DNA from: an uncultured bacterium
GTDB lineage: Bacteria > CSSED10-310 > CALFER01
Assembly: GCA_937951895.1 (NCBI GenBank)
Contig: CALFER010000050.1
Span: 1 to 57,869, forward strand
Length of the DNA: 57,869 nt
Direction of reading: 5' to 3'
Shown here: positions 45,801 to 54,446 of the stretch, piece by piece
How the letters are laid out: each line of letters begins with the position of its first letter
Numbering within the stretch: the stretch's first letter is position 1
Notes under the pieces: model-generated
Told to the model about the DNA's origin: nothing
Seen by the model: only the letters and a program-made list of their open reading frames with translations
Databases searched by the model: none
Position numbers and translations under genes: made by a program

Positions 45801-48338
45801 TCAGTCTTTCACACGAAGATACGGCCAGGAGTGTGCAAAATGTCCTTTATCATCCTGAGCATCAATCGTATACAGGTACATCCCCACCGGCACACTCGAC
45901 GGAAGCGAAAACTCACGCGCAAACACGAAATCATCCTCGATCTGATCCCCATCGTATCCATAGTCATACAAGGTCATCAGCTTTGTTCCCTCGAACCGGA
46001 CAACGACATTTTGGATACGCTCGGCTGAAGGCCCAGGAAGCACGTAAGCCGATATCAATCCGTATCGGTTCTCTTCGTTCCAATGAATGGAGTGACCTCC
46101 GACTTTCAGCAGCGGATATGGCTCACCAGCCAATCCCGAAACCTCCTCCGAGTACTCGCTCTCAATCCCCGACGGGTGGCAGTGGGTTAATCTGAAATAC
46201 ATAATGTCCCCGACATTGTAGACATGGTATTCCGTGCGATTCTCCCCCTCCGGAGAAAAAACCATCTCACTATAGTCACCCGGGTTCTCCCCGATGTGAA
46301 CTTTGGTCGAATATCCGGGCGATGGACCCCAGGAGATCTCGAATTTTCCGTCCACCCAGGCGACGCTTACATCCCGCGGAATCGGCACATTCTCGGCGTG
46401 CCGGGAGAGCGTGATTTCCTGAACTGCCAGATCGGTTCCAACGCAATAGAGATGATAGGGATCGATGTCATCCTGGATGTAGTGCGCATCCAGGAAGCTG
46501 CCGTGCGCCACCGGAGAGCCGAAGTTCCGATATCTGCCTGAGCGCACGAGCCGTTTTTCCTCGATGTACAGATAGTCATCCCCGGTTTTATCCAGAGGCA
46601 TGAGGCCGGATTTTTTGTATTCCGTGTTGGAAGTCAGCAATTTCGAGATGTTTTGCTCGGGGTCGTACCAATAAATCGATCTCTCTGTTCCTATGAGATA
46701 CGTTGAGGGGTTGCCGGGACACCGTACGATACTCAGACCCGGTCCGTCCAGAGTATCGCCTGATGCGACCATCGGGGTCCAGTTGATTCCAGCGTCATCC
46801 GAGCGATAAAAATCGCCGATTCCGATAGTTGGATCGGTGCAATCATTATTGTAGTCGATTGAGAAACCACATGCGTACAGACGAAGCGGATGATTGGGGT
46901 CGTCGATGATGGAGCCGAGCACTCTTTTTCCGGTGTCTGCGGTGTACTCCCAACAATCCATGTCAGGATGTCGTTTGGCAATACAGGCGCAGCCGTAGCC
47001 TGTATTGTTACAGCCGAATTGATAGGTATAATAAGACGCGATGTAAATGGGTGAATACAGGATGCGGGAGGTGTAGAGATTGTATCGATTTTCCTGCGGT
47101 TGAAGGTTTTCATCAAACGGATGGAAAGTCTCTGCCAAATCGATGCTGATCAGAAAGAATGAGTCAGAATTATCCGTTTTTGCGATCATCCGATCATCGG
47201 TCGCGCACTCGAACCGAACAAACGAGGCCGCGAACGGCAGGGATTGATGATTTACCCAGTTTGAATGTTTGGAATTCCGAACATAAACGGTACTCCCCTC
47301 GTGGGCAACGAGCCGATCAGGATCATTGCAACTGATGTCCAGCGATTCGAGCCTCAAGCCGATAATCCCTTCGGTCACCTCCACAAAATCCTCTGCATCA
47401 TTAACTGAACGATACAGTTCGATCCCTGAACGGACAAGGACGTGTTCACCGGATGCACAGATCATCCAGATCGCATCCTTTTCAAATGCCTGATGCCATG
47501 TGGTCCCCAGATCATCCGTGTAGTAAAGGGCGGCAGGAGTGGAGCAGTAGAGTCTGGCACGCTGTTTATCCATCTGAAAGTTGAATATCGGGCTGGCCGG
47601 AATCAGGATTCCCCGAAGGGTCAGATCAGAAAGGGAACATACGAATAATGCACCGTCTTTCATTGCCCAGATCGTACCATCGAAGGATGGTAGAAATCGT
47701 ACCGAATCGCTCTCGGGAATTTCCTGCCATGTCACACCGTGATCCGTTGTCACATACGATGAGGAGCTCGCCGTGAACACCATTGCATCCTGCCGGTCCG
47801 GAAAGAACATGATCGATGATGAGTACGAGTATTCCACTGGAGAATTGACAGGAACCCAGGTGATCCCCGAATCATAACTTTCCATGATCAGTTCGCTATT
47901 GGTCGCGCAGATATGCCCTGGCGTTGTATAATCGAAGGAGAAAGACTTCCGGCCGGAAGAGTCAGTATCCGGTGAACGATTCTGCCAGGTTATTCCCAGA
48001 TCCGTCGAGACTTCCAGGCCGCCTTCGTTGAACCAAACATACAGATCATCCGTCTGCCAGGGAGATCGAACACATCCATTAATGAAACCAGTATCGAATC
48101 GATGGAACAGCTTCCATTCTTGTGTATCAGAATCCAAAATAAACACATTTCGAATGGCTGCAACCATCTGCCGAGTTGGGTCAACGGGTGAGATGTCCGG
48201 AATCGAATGATAACTGCCGTACGGACCGATCAAATCCCACTGATCCAATCCTGCAAGAGCAGGTTCAAATCCGAACACACGGATCATCAAACAGAACCAG
48301 AAAATGTTGTGCCTGATTCCCCGCTTCGCACCATTCAT
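45801..48338 (-). CDS. Exported Asp-box propeller protein, copy B1
   Basis: An 845-residue paralogue of the protein at 40711-43275, aligned over its full length. The signal peptide is MNGAKRGIRHNIFWFCLMIRV...ALA. Asp-boxes include STDLGITW, SYDSGITW, TTDHGVTW, TDDLGTTW and SDDAGINW. The cysteine loop FGCNNTGYGC followed by CW, the fibronectin-like KFEISWGPSPGYSTKVHIG and the anchor-X-like end (GYDGDQIEDDFVFAREF, VGMYLYTIDAQDDKG) are all conserved. ATG 48338 is preferred to one ten codons upstream since a GGGAGGG lies just before it and the upstream codons do not fit a signal peptide. It follows copy A1 after 39 bases. Confidence 0.86.
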   Translation of the reverse strand: MNGAKRGIRHNIFWFCLMIRVFGFEPALAGLDQWDLIGPYGSYHSIPDISPVDPTRQMVAAIRNVFILDSDTQEWKLFHRFDTGFINGCVRSPWQTDDLYVWFNEGGLEVSTDLGITWQNRSPDTDSSGRKSFSFDYTTPGHICATNSELIMESYDSGITWVPVNSPVEYSYSSSIMFFPDRQDAMVFTASSSSYVTTDHGVTWQEIPESDSVRFLPSFDGTIWAMKDGALFVCSLSDLTLRGILIPASPIFNFQMDKQRARLYCSTPAALYYTDDLGTTWHQAFEKDAIWMICASGEHVLVRSGIELYRSVNDAEDFVEVTEGIIGLRLESLDISCNDPDRLVAHEGSTVYVRNSKHSNWVNHQSLPFAASFVRFECATDDRMIAKTDNSDSFFLISIDLAETFHPFDENLQPQENRYNLYTSRILYSPIYIASYYTYQFGCNNTGYGCACIAKRHPDMDCWEYTADTGKRVLGSIIDDPNHPLRLYACGFSIDYNNDCTDPTIGIGDFYRSDDAGINWTPMVASGDTLDGPGLSIVRCPGNPSTYLIGTERSIYWYDPEQNISKLLTSNTEYKKSGLMPLDKTGDDYLYIEEKRLVRSGRYRNFGSPVAHGSFLDAHYIQDDIDPYHLYCVGTDLAVQEITLSRHAENVPIPRDVSVAWVDGKFEISWGPSPGYSTKVHIGENPGDYSEMVFSPEGENRTEYHVYNVGDIMYFRLTHCHPSGIESEYSEEVSGLAGEPYPLLKVGGHSIHWNEENRYGLISAYVLPGPSAERIQNVVVRFEGTKLMTLYDYGYDGDQIEDDFVFAREFSLPSSVPVGMYLYTIDAQDDKGHFAHSWPYLRVKD

Positions 48339-48377
48339 AGCCGTTCCCTCCCCCGAACAATCATTCAAATTCGGTCC

Positions 48378-50849
48378 TCAGTTCGACCTCCAGGTGATAC
48401 GGCTGAGATCTGCAGCCAGCCCGGAGCAATCAGAAGAAAACAGTGCACTCCAGAAGGCACATTCCGTCAGTGCCGGTATGCCATCCGGCCAGACGAATTC
48501 AACGAGTGTTTCCCGGGTTTCTTCGGATGCGCGAAGGTCAACTGCTCCGAACGTAATTCTTTCATCGATCGGATTCCACCCTGGCCAGGAATAGAAAAGA
48601 CTCGAATCACCCACCTGTATTTCGAGCAAGCACGCAGTCAGATATACGGCAGGTGCTTCGCCATTCCTGACGACTCTTTCAAGATGGAAAATATCTCCGG
48701 ATGAGAGGTTCCGATCCGTCATTTCAAGATGCACCTGCGGGTATTCCGGTGTTCCGATCGCGAACGCAAAACCATGAACTGACCGCGAAAATGCCAGAAT
48801 CGGTTGATTCTCACTTAATAACTCCAACTCCCAAAATCTGGGAGAAATACTGATGGGCACTCCATCGGGAACGACCGTTTCCGTCACAAAATGTGCCCGA
48901 TCGAAACGGAACATCTGATCGCAATGTCCCGCCGAATCCATCGAGGAAAATTGTGTGATTCCCTGCCAACCCGTATCCCCGCTGTGCCAATGAACGAATT
49001 CTTCCACATCTCGATCCTCAGAGGCAATGTATCGATGAAACACCCAACCCGACCGGGCTTTTTCAACAATGACATATCCGAAATCATATCCGGCAGCGGA
49101 GATTTCTCCTTCAGCAGAGATATCCAGATCAGTCACACGGCGGAGATCCGCAATGTTATTTCTGGCGATGACTCCCTCAACAAAAAAATCAGGAGGCCGA
49201 TATCGGACAAAGAATGCGGTGTGGATATCCGATGATGCCCAGAAACAGAGTGATTGATCGATATCAAACTCCAGATCGATCGACGGAGGGTCCCCGATTT
49301 GAAGATTTGGGACCGCGACCAGTCTCCATTCATTGTCCTTGAACTCTCCGACGATAATATGTTGTTCTGACTTATTGTAGTAAACAACCCAGGGATCGCC
49401 CTCCGGATCGAATTCCATGTCCTTGATCGAACCGTTAATGAACACATCATGCCGGGAGATCGTCCGGTCCTGTATCCGAAAAAACTCGTCGTAGTTGTTC
49501 TTCCGTGTGATGACGAACAATCCATTTTGATTGGCGATTGCTTTGGTTTCAATTTCATTACTCCATCGCTGAGAATGAGGGAATACTCGTTTGGTCCACC
49601 AGGGCTCATGGTTATCCCAGACGATCAGAGACTGAACACCGGGAAGAACCGCAAAGGATGTGTCCTTGTCACGCGCAATCGAAACCTGGTTTGAGATTCC
49701 ATAGCCCCAATAGGATTGATCGTTCCGAGGGTCGGTGCAGTACCTGATCAGTCGAGTTTGAGTCTGCCCGTCTGCATGAGTCACCCACCGAATGGGATAA
49801 CGATCATGTTGATTGCTCTGGGACCAGTCGGATTCAAGAAAGGCGAGTTCCCAGGTATCTTGATTTTTAATGGAACCGGAAGGCTGATACAGACGAACCG
49901 TAGTTTCGGTCTCAAACAAGATACGATCATTCCATTGAACTCCGTCGAATGAGCGATCCTTGTACTCGTTTCCGGATGAGAACACGAAATGTGGGCGTGA
50001 TTGTTCATCGAGCAGCATGACGGACAGCGTCTCATCCCAGAGATCGAACACCGGATAAAACCGGAACACTGAATCCGGCGCATCGGTCGCGTAGTACGTT
50101 GTTTGATCCCATCCGTCGAAAAACTTCAGATGTGCATGTCCCGTTCGTCCCTCTGTCACCTGGATCGATTGACCCGCATCACCCATACTTCGCAAGGTTT
50201 CCTTATAAACTGAATCTCCGTCAAAGGTCAGCATTCTGAGATCGAAGTAGGGGTATCCGACATGATAAAAAACACGGAAACCGTCGTCGGAAAACGGAAT
50301 AATGCCGAGAGAATCGCCGCATGAACCATCATCATCGAGGATCAACGACGACGTGTCGGGATCGCCTGGAGAGACGAATTGTGCGATTAACATCCCGGAT
50401 CGTGTGTCCTGAAAGACGACTGCGATTTTCCCCGAGCCGAGCCGACAAACTTTTGCTTCTCCGGGTGCCACACCAACCTGATGAAGATCAAGAACCGAAT
50501 AATCCTGACCATCGACAGTAATCAGATCCAAAGATCCACTTGTTGATGACGAGATCGCCAGCCATTGTTCGCCGGATTGAATCAGATCGGTCAGACGTCC
50601 CTTAGCATCAATGCCCGCGATATGTTCGGTTTGGTAATCGTCACCGACCGGATTAAGCCGTGCGAGTCCCATCCGGTTTCCAATAAAATACACTCGATCA
50701 TCGGAATCCCGACAGGGTTGAACCCATTCGAAAGCGTCGATCGAATCCACCGATTCGGTTTTCCAGGTATATCCCGATGCTTTTGAGTGCGCGACGCAAA
50801 GGAGAACAATGAACAACCCTATCCAGGTGTGTTCTGTCTTCCCGGCCAT
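48378..50849 (-). CDS. Exported beta-propeller protein with PGD...WP domain, copy A1
   Basis: An 823-residue paralogue of the protein at 43292-45745. The signal peptide is MAGKTEHTWIGLFIVLLCVAHS. Shared landmarks include YTWKTESVDSIDAFEW, the DDDGSCGDSLGIIPFSDDGF segment, YPYFDLR and LKFFDGW. The C-terminal domain reads LSSGDIFHLERVVRN, LFYSWPGWNPIDE, LVEFVWPDGIPAL. Two ATGs are possible (50867 and 50849). The second is chosen because the codons of the first (ATGGAGGAG) themselves supply its ribosome binding site, nine bases away. A sigma70-type promoter at 50902-50929 precedes it, so it heads the four-gene operon 50849 to 40711. Extracellular; function unknown. Confidence 0.84.
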   Translation of the reverse strand: MAGKTEHTWIGLFIVLLCVAHSKASGYTWKTESVDSIDAFEWVQPCRDSDDRVYFIGNRMGLARLNPVGDDYQTEHIAGIDAKGRLTDLIQSGEQWLAISSSTSGSLDLITVDGQDYSVLDLHQVGVAPGEAKVCRLGSGKIAVVFQDTRSGMLIAQFVSPGDPDTSSLILDDDGSCGDSLGIIPFSDDGFRVFYHVGYPYFDLRMLTFDGDSVYKETLRSMGDAGQSIQVTEGRTGHAHLKFFDGWDQTTYYATDAPDSVFRFYPVFDLWDETLSVMLLDEQSRPHFVFSSGNEYKDRSFDGVQWNDRILFETETTVRLYQPSGSIKNQDTWELAFLESDWSQSNQHDRYPIRWVTHADGQTQTRLIRYCTDPRNDQSYWGYGISNQVSIARDKDTSFAVLPGVQSLIVWDNHEPWWTKRVFPHSQRWSNEIETKAIANQNGLFVITRKNNYDEFFRIQDRTISRHDVFINGSIKDMEFDPEGDPWVVYYNKSEQHIIVGEFKDNEWRLVAVPNLQIGDPPSIDLEFDIDQSLCFWASSDIHTAFFVRYRPPDFFVEGVIARNNIADLRRVTDLDISAEGEISAAGYDFGYVIVEKARSGWVFHRYIASEDRDVEEFVHWHSGDTGWQGITQFSSMDSAGHCDQMFRFDRAHFVTETVVPDGVPISISPRFWELELLSENQPILAFSRSVHGFAFAIGTPEYPQVHLEMTDRNLSSGDIFHLERVVRNGEAPAVYLTACLLEIQVGDSSLFYSWPGWNPIDERITFGAVDLRASEETRETLVEFVWPDGIPALTECAFWSALFSSDCSGLAADLSRITWRSN

Positions 50850-50901
50850 ACTGGTCGACTCCTCCATTCATGCTGTTCCGCCCTTCTTAACCCGGAGTTT
50901 T

Positions 50902-50929
50902 ATTGTACTCTTTTTCGGACATCGGTCAA
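50902..50929 (-). promoter_or_regulatory. Promoter for the four-gene propeller operon
   Basis: On the minus strand TTGACC (50924-50929), a 16-base spacer and TACAAT (50902-50907) match the consensus at five of six positions each. Transcription would start near 50895 and give a leader of about 45 bases. No comparably good promoter for the divergent gene at 51021 was found in this 170-base gap. Confidence 0.55.
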
Positions 50930-51020
50930 ACATCACTATTTACTTCATTTGCATCACGGACCAGGTTGAAGTAAACTCCGCGCGAATGAGCGGAAACCTT
51001 TGCATACAGGGAGATTTATC

Positions 51021-52271
51021 ATGAAACATCGTCGTTTAAAAATCTACTCGATCATCATCGTCGGAATTGTCGCAATCGCCGGAATCCGAACATCAACCTG
51101 CTCCGCCCAGGACAAACTCCCGGGAGGTGTTTCCTACCGTCTCCGCGAAGCCGACAAACTGCTCCAGCCGGGGGAAAAAGCCATGAGTCCAGCCAGCACC
51201 GCCTCACAGGACTGGAAAATCGACACGGCAAGAGCGGCTGTTGCGAGCGCGCGAGAGAAAATGAAGGAGATCGCCGAGAAATTCGCCGGACAGTATCCGC
51301 CCGCGCATCCCGACATCGTCGCCATGGAAACCCGCATCGCAAAACTCGAAAGCACACTCTCAGCACAGGCAGCCCAACCGGCCGGGCAGCCCGGAAAACC
51401 ATCCGGATCCGATTCCGAATGGATCTCAAGATTGAAACCTTACGTGATCGGAGTCGGCCGGCCGGATCACGACCCGAAGAAGTATCTCATCCCGAGCGCC
51501 ACTCAGGATCAGACCGAAATGGCCTCGAGAGCAGCCATTTACTCGGCTGCAAGATCGGATTATGACGCATTCAAAAAGGCGGGAGCACCCCTCACAGGCG
51601 AACTCGAAACCATCATCCCGGATCTCGAACGCGCCCTGTCGGAATTCGAAAAATCATGCGTGTCTTACGCCGAAAACGATATCGCCGAAGCGTCTCAGAA
51701 ACTGGAACACGCCGAGCAATTCATGACCGAACAGAAAACAAAAATCACCTCGAAACAGACCCCCAATCTGCTTCAGAAGGACATTGTTCCCGAAATCGAG
51801 GCCATTGTGAATCGGGCATCCGGCCTGCTCAAGCCGGACGACACGCGGATCGCCGATCTGCGCAAGCGGATCGAAGGTGTGCGCAGGGACGATCTCGAGA
51901 TTCGCCGGACACGGATCGCCGATACCCGGATGGCCGGGGAAAAATACTCGGGAAGCGACGCCGCTTCGATCCGGGACAAGGCCGTTCAGATCCTGCAGAA
52001 GGCGCATCCCGAGGCGACGGTTGTCAAATCGGTCATCACGAGTTCAGATTGGAAGGAAGAGAGCGTGCTGGAGTATACCGACACGACACAGACGGCGCTC
52101 CGATACCGCACGACACGCAGCGTGACCGTGCAGATCGGTGCGACGGCCAACGGCAGCGCATCTGTCTATACGCTCGATATCAGTAAAGACAAGCGTTCGG
52201 ACGGATCCTTCGGTGAACTCTACGGGCATGTCATGTACCAGGACCCGATCCTCCCGGAAAACATCAAGTAG
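51021..52271 (+). CDS. Exported coiled-coil protein of unknown function
   Basis: A 416-residue protein. Signal peptide MKHRRLKIYSIIIVGIVAIAG ends TCSAQ. Residues 40-120 and 180-320 are rich in Ala, Glu, Lys and Arg with heptad-like spacing (AVASAREKMKEIAEKFAG, ERALSEFEKSC, ASQKLEHAEQF), so two coiled-coil or helical-bundle regions are expected. A TSCS-free linker with Pro/Gly (PAGQPGKPSGSDSE) separates them. The last 100 residues are predicted beta-rich (ATVVKSVITSSDW, LRYRTTRSVTVQIG, SVYTLDISKD) and look like a small folded domain. AGGGAG seven bases before ATG 51021 supports the start. No family is recognised. It is divergent from the propeller operon and convergent with 52504-54435, so it is probably a single-gene unit. 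Confidence 0.8.
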   Translation: MKHRRLKIYSIIIVGIVAIAGIRTSTCSAQDKLPGGVSYRLREADKLLQPGEKAMSPASTASQDWKIDTARAAVASAREKMKEIAEKFAGQYPPAHPDIVAMETRIAKLESTLSAQAAQPAGQPGKPSGSDSEWISRLKPYVIGVGRPDHDPKKYLIPSATQDQTEMASRAAIYSAARSDYDAFKKAGAPLTGELETIIPDLERALSEFEKSCVSYAENDIAEASQKLEHAEQFMTEQKTKITSKQTPNLLQKDIVPEIEAIVNRASGLLKPDDTRIADLRKRIEGVRRDDLEIRRTRIADTRMAGEKYSGSDAASIRDKAVQILQKAHPEATVVKSVITSSDWKEESVLEYTDTTQTALRYRTTRSVTVQIGATANGSASVYTLDISKDKRSDGSFGELYGHVMYQDPILPENIK

Positions 52272-52293
52272 CGTCGGGCCTCTGCGCCCGACG
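52272..52293 (+). terminator. Hairpin directly after the stop codon
   Basis: CGTCGGGC (52272-52279) and GCCCGACG (52286-52293) form an eight-pair, GC-rich stem with a six-base loop starting at the base after the stop codon. There is no T-run. It is the first of a chain of similar GC-rich palindromes up to 52440, so it may be part of the repeat family rather than a dedicated terminator. Confidence 0.4.
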
Positions 52294-52334
52294 GCACATA
52301 CATAGCTGGGTCTTATACGGCCTCCGCGCCCGAC

Positions 52335-52424
52335 GGCAGGGACGCCTTGGGGTTCTAATACGCATTGCCCGCCGGCAGGGACGCCTTGGGGTTCTAATAC
52401 GCATTGCCCGCCGGCAGGGACGCC
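52335..52424. repeat. 39-bp direct repeat, two full copies plus a partial
   Basis: GGCAGGGACGCC recurs at 52335, 52374 and 52413, exactly 39 bases apart. The first two units continue TTGGGGTTCTAATACGCATT and look identical; the third diverges after 12 bases. The GCCGGC/CGCCGGCGG palindromes resemble those of the 303-bp repeat at 5662. The rest of the gap 52294-52503 holds another dispersed-type palindrome (CATCCTGAGCCAGTCGAAGG, about 52464-52485) and no gene. Identical neighbouring units without spacers rule out CRISPR. Confidence 0.75.
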
Positions 52425-52503
52425 GGCGGCTGCTGGTAGAACCGTTCACCCGATACCCGTTCATCCTGAGCCAGTCGAAGGATCGAACGGGTTTATACCG
52501 TCC

Positions 52504-54435
52504 TCAATTACACATATCCACCCACACGGTCGAAGAATTGGTTCCGGAGGTGTTGTATACCGCCACGCCGAGCACGTTGGTATCAAGTGTAGGCGGTGAC
52601 GTGAAGGTATAGGTTTCCATCGGTTCCAGGTAAACCCGGCTGACGATCGAGACGATTCGGGACTGGTTTCGATGTCCGAAATAAAAGATATTACCCGCCA
52701 GATCGGAGAACAGGCTGTCATCCGGATATCGCTCCGGGTTGTTCCACGTCACGGTGGCTCCGTATTGACCGTATGGTGCGCAACTGACGTTACTGACAGC
52801 CGGAACATTGGACGGATAATGCGCGCCGATGTCCACCTGCCCGATATCCGGTGATTGATTGCTTTGCGTGATTCCCGGATTGAGTCGAAATCCACTGGTA
52901 TCATAGGCGGCGGATCGGGGATCGTTGGGAGTCGGGGTCATCTGAAAAACCGGATCCTTCAGGTGAAAGTCGAAGTCTTCAACCGTGTCGCCGCCGACAA
53001 ATCGAGGGTCACCGAACCCATTTTTCGTACTCCATGTCGATGCATCCATTTTAAAGGGAGCCGCGGTTGGAGTGAATGTCGGAGATCCCGGAGGGGAGGT
53101 CGGAGCGGGGGTCGGCCAGGGCGTGTAAGTCGGGGCGATTGTCGGAGTCGAATAGGATGAGGGGGTGTTAAACGCATAGACAGGTGTGTACTGGGTTCCC
53201 GTCGGGGTGGGAGTCTGTGTGGGAGTGGGTGTCGATGTCGGCGCTCCGGGAGTCGACGTCGGGTTTCCGGGATGCGCAAAATACATCGTGTCGGCTCCCG
53301 TCGCTCCCGGACGGTACAGATTATTGAACGCCATGATCGGTGCCGATCCATGCTGAGGCGTCATGGCAGCATACGACGATTCGCTCGTGCAACTGACCAG
53401 CCAGTTCGGAGCGGACGTCGGAATGGGGGTCGGCGATCCTGTATCATAGGTCAGCGTGTCCGGCCCGATGATGTTGCTCATCAATACCGGCGCATTGGCA
53501 ATGTCTCTCGGTTCCCGCCCCGGATCATCCGTGATGACACACACCTGGAATCCATCGTTCCCATAGATCGTATTGGAGGTGATCATCGGCGATTGAAGCT
53601 CGACATCCGTCCCCGACATCTCGTCTGATGTGAACAGGCATAGTATTCCGCCGTCACCCCAATGGTTTGCTGACGAAAACTCCGCGTTCGTACCGTTCCA
53701 GACGATCAGGTTGTTTTGAACCGTGGCCATCGAACCGCCGCGAAGCACCACACCATAAAAACGGTTTCGCGCGATGGTGCAATTCGTGATCCGGTTGGAT
53801 TTGTATTCACCCACCGGAAATGCGGCCGTAGAGCGCGAAGGCTCCAACTGAACAATGCCAAAGAAGTTACCGTCGTGCGTCACGCTTACGGGCGGTTCCC
53901 ACCGCACACTGGTCAACCGGCCGATCGTGCAGGAATCGATACTCACATTGATGGTTGAGTCGAGATATACACCGATCCGGCACCGTGTGACCTCGCAACA
54001 GGAAACAGTACAGTTATCGTTTTTTACTCGAACCCCTGCCTGGTGTCCGCCAGTCATATTGATATCGTCACCGGACACGGCGGGGATCGACACACTTGTT
54101 TTGATCCTGAGATTACTGACTGTCACATTGTCCACCTCGATCGATACGACTTCATCGTAGGTGCTCAGACTGCACTGAATCACCGGACGATTCATCGGAT
54201 CGGAACCTGGGGTCCAGTCCGAGGTGAGGGTGATGATTTTCGTAATCTGAACGTGTTCATTGTATTCAGGATTGCCACTTTCCCAGTGAATCAAAAGAGT
54301 ATCGTAGGGATCGGCAGCAGCCAGCGCAGCGTTGATAGACGTATAGGTCTCTTGAGATCCAATCTCAAGAATTTCTGCATGAACAGAGAGCCCACCCACG
54401 ATGAATATCAGAAGTGAAAATTGTATGTATCTCAT
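52504..54435 (-). CDS. Exported beta-helix protein with T/P-rich linker and Fn3-like end
   Basis: A 643-residue protein. Signal peptide MRYIQFSLLIFIVGGLSVHA leads to a right-handed beta-helix beginning EIGSQETYTSINAALAAADPYDT, the usual start of pectate-lyase-like folds, with coils such as NNLIVWNG and NRITNCTIARN. A low-complexity segment of Thr-Pro repeats (about residues 390-460) interrupts the helix near its end. The helix closes with VDIGAHYPSNV. The last 100 residues (AVSNVSCAPYGQYGATVTW...) are fibronectin type III-like. ATG 54435 has an AAAGGA ribosome binding site and starts the signal peptide; longer readings overlap the upstream gene. It follows the Kelch gene by 11 bases. Surface or secreted; no catalytic residues can be assigned. 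Confidence 0.84.
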   Translation of the reverse strand: MRYIQFSLLIFIVGGLSVHAEILEIGSQETYTSINAALAAADPYDTLLIHWESGNPEYNEHVQITKIITLTSDWTPGSDPMNRPVIQCSLSTYDEVVSIEVDNVTVSNLRIKTSVSIPAVSGDDINMTGGHQAGVRVKNDNCTVSCCEVTRCRIGVYLDSTINVSIDSCTIGRLTSVRWEPPVSVTHDGNFFGIVQLEPSRSTAAFPVGEYKSNRITNCTIARNRFYGVVLRGGSMATVQNNLIVWNGTNAEFSSANHWGDGGILCLFTSDEMSGTDVELQSPMITSNTIYGNDGFQVCVITDDPGREPRDIANAPVLMSNIIGPDTLTYDTGSPTPIPTSAPNWLVSCTSESSYAAMTPQHGSAPIMAFNNLYRPGATGADTMYFAHPGNPTSTPGAPTSTPTPTQTPTPTGTQYTPVYAFNTPSSYSTPTIAPTYTPWPTPAPTSPPGSPTFTPTAAPFKMDASTWSTKNGFGDPRFVGGDTVEDFDFHLKDPVFQMTPTPNDPRSAAYDTSGFRLNPGITQSNQSPDIGQVDIGAHYPSNVPAVSNVSCAPYGQYGATVTWNNPERYPDDSLFSDLAGNIFYFGHRNQSRIVSIVSRVYLEPMETYTFTSPPTLDTNVLGVAVYNTSGTNSSTVWVDMCN

Positions 54436-54446
54436 AAAGATTCCTT

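Noticed and set aside
52335..52424. Possible CRISPR array
   Set aside because: The 39-base units are directly adjacent and identical, with no unique spacers and no cas genes in the window.
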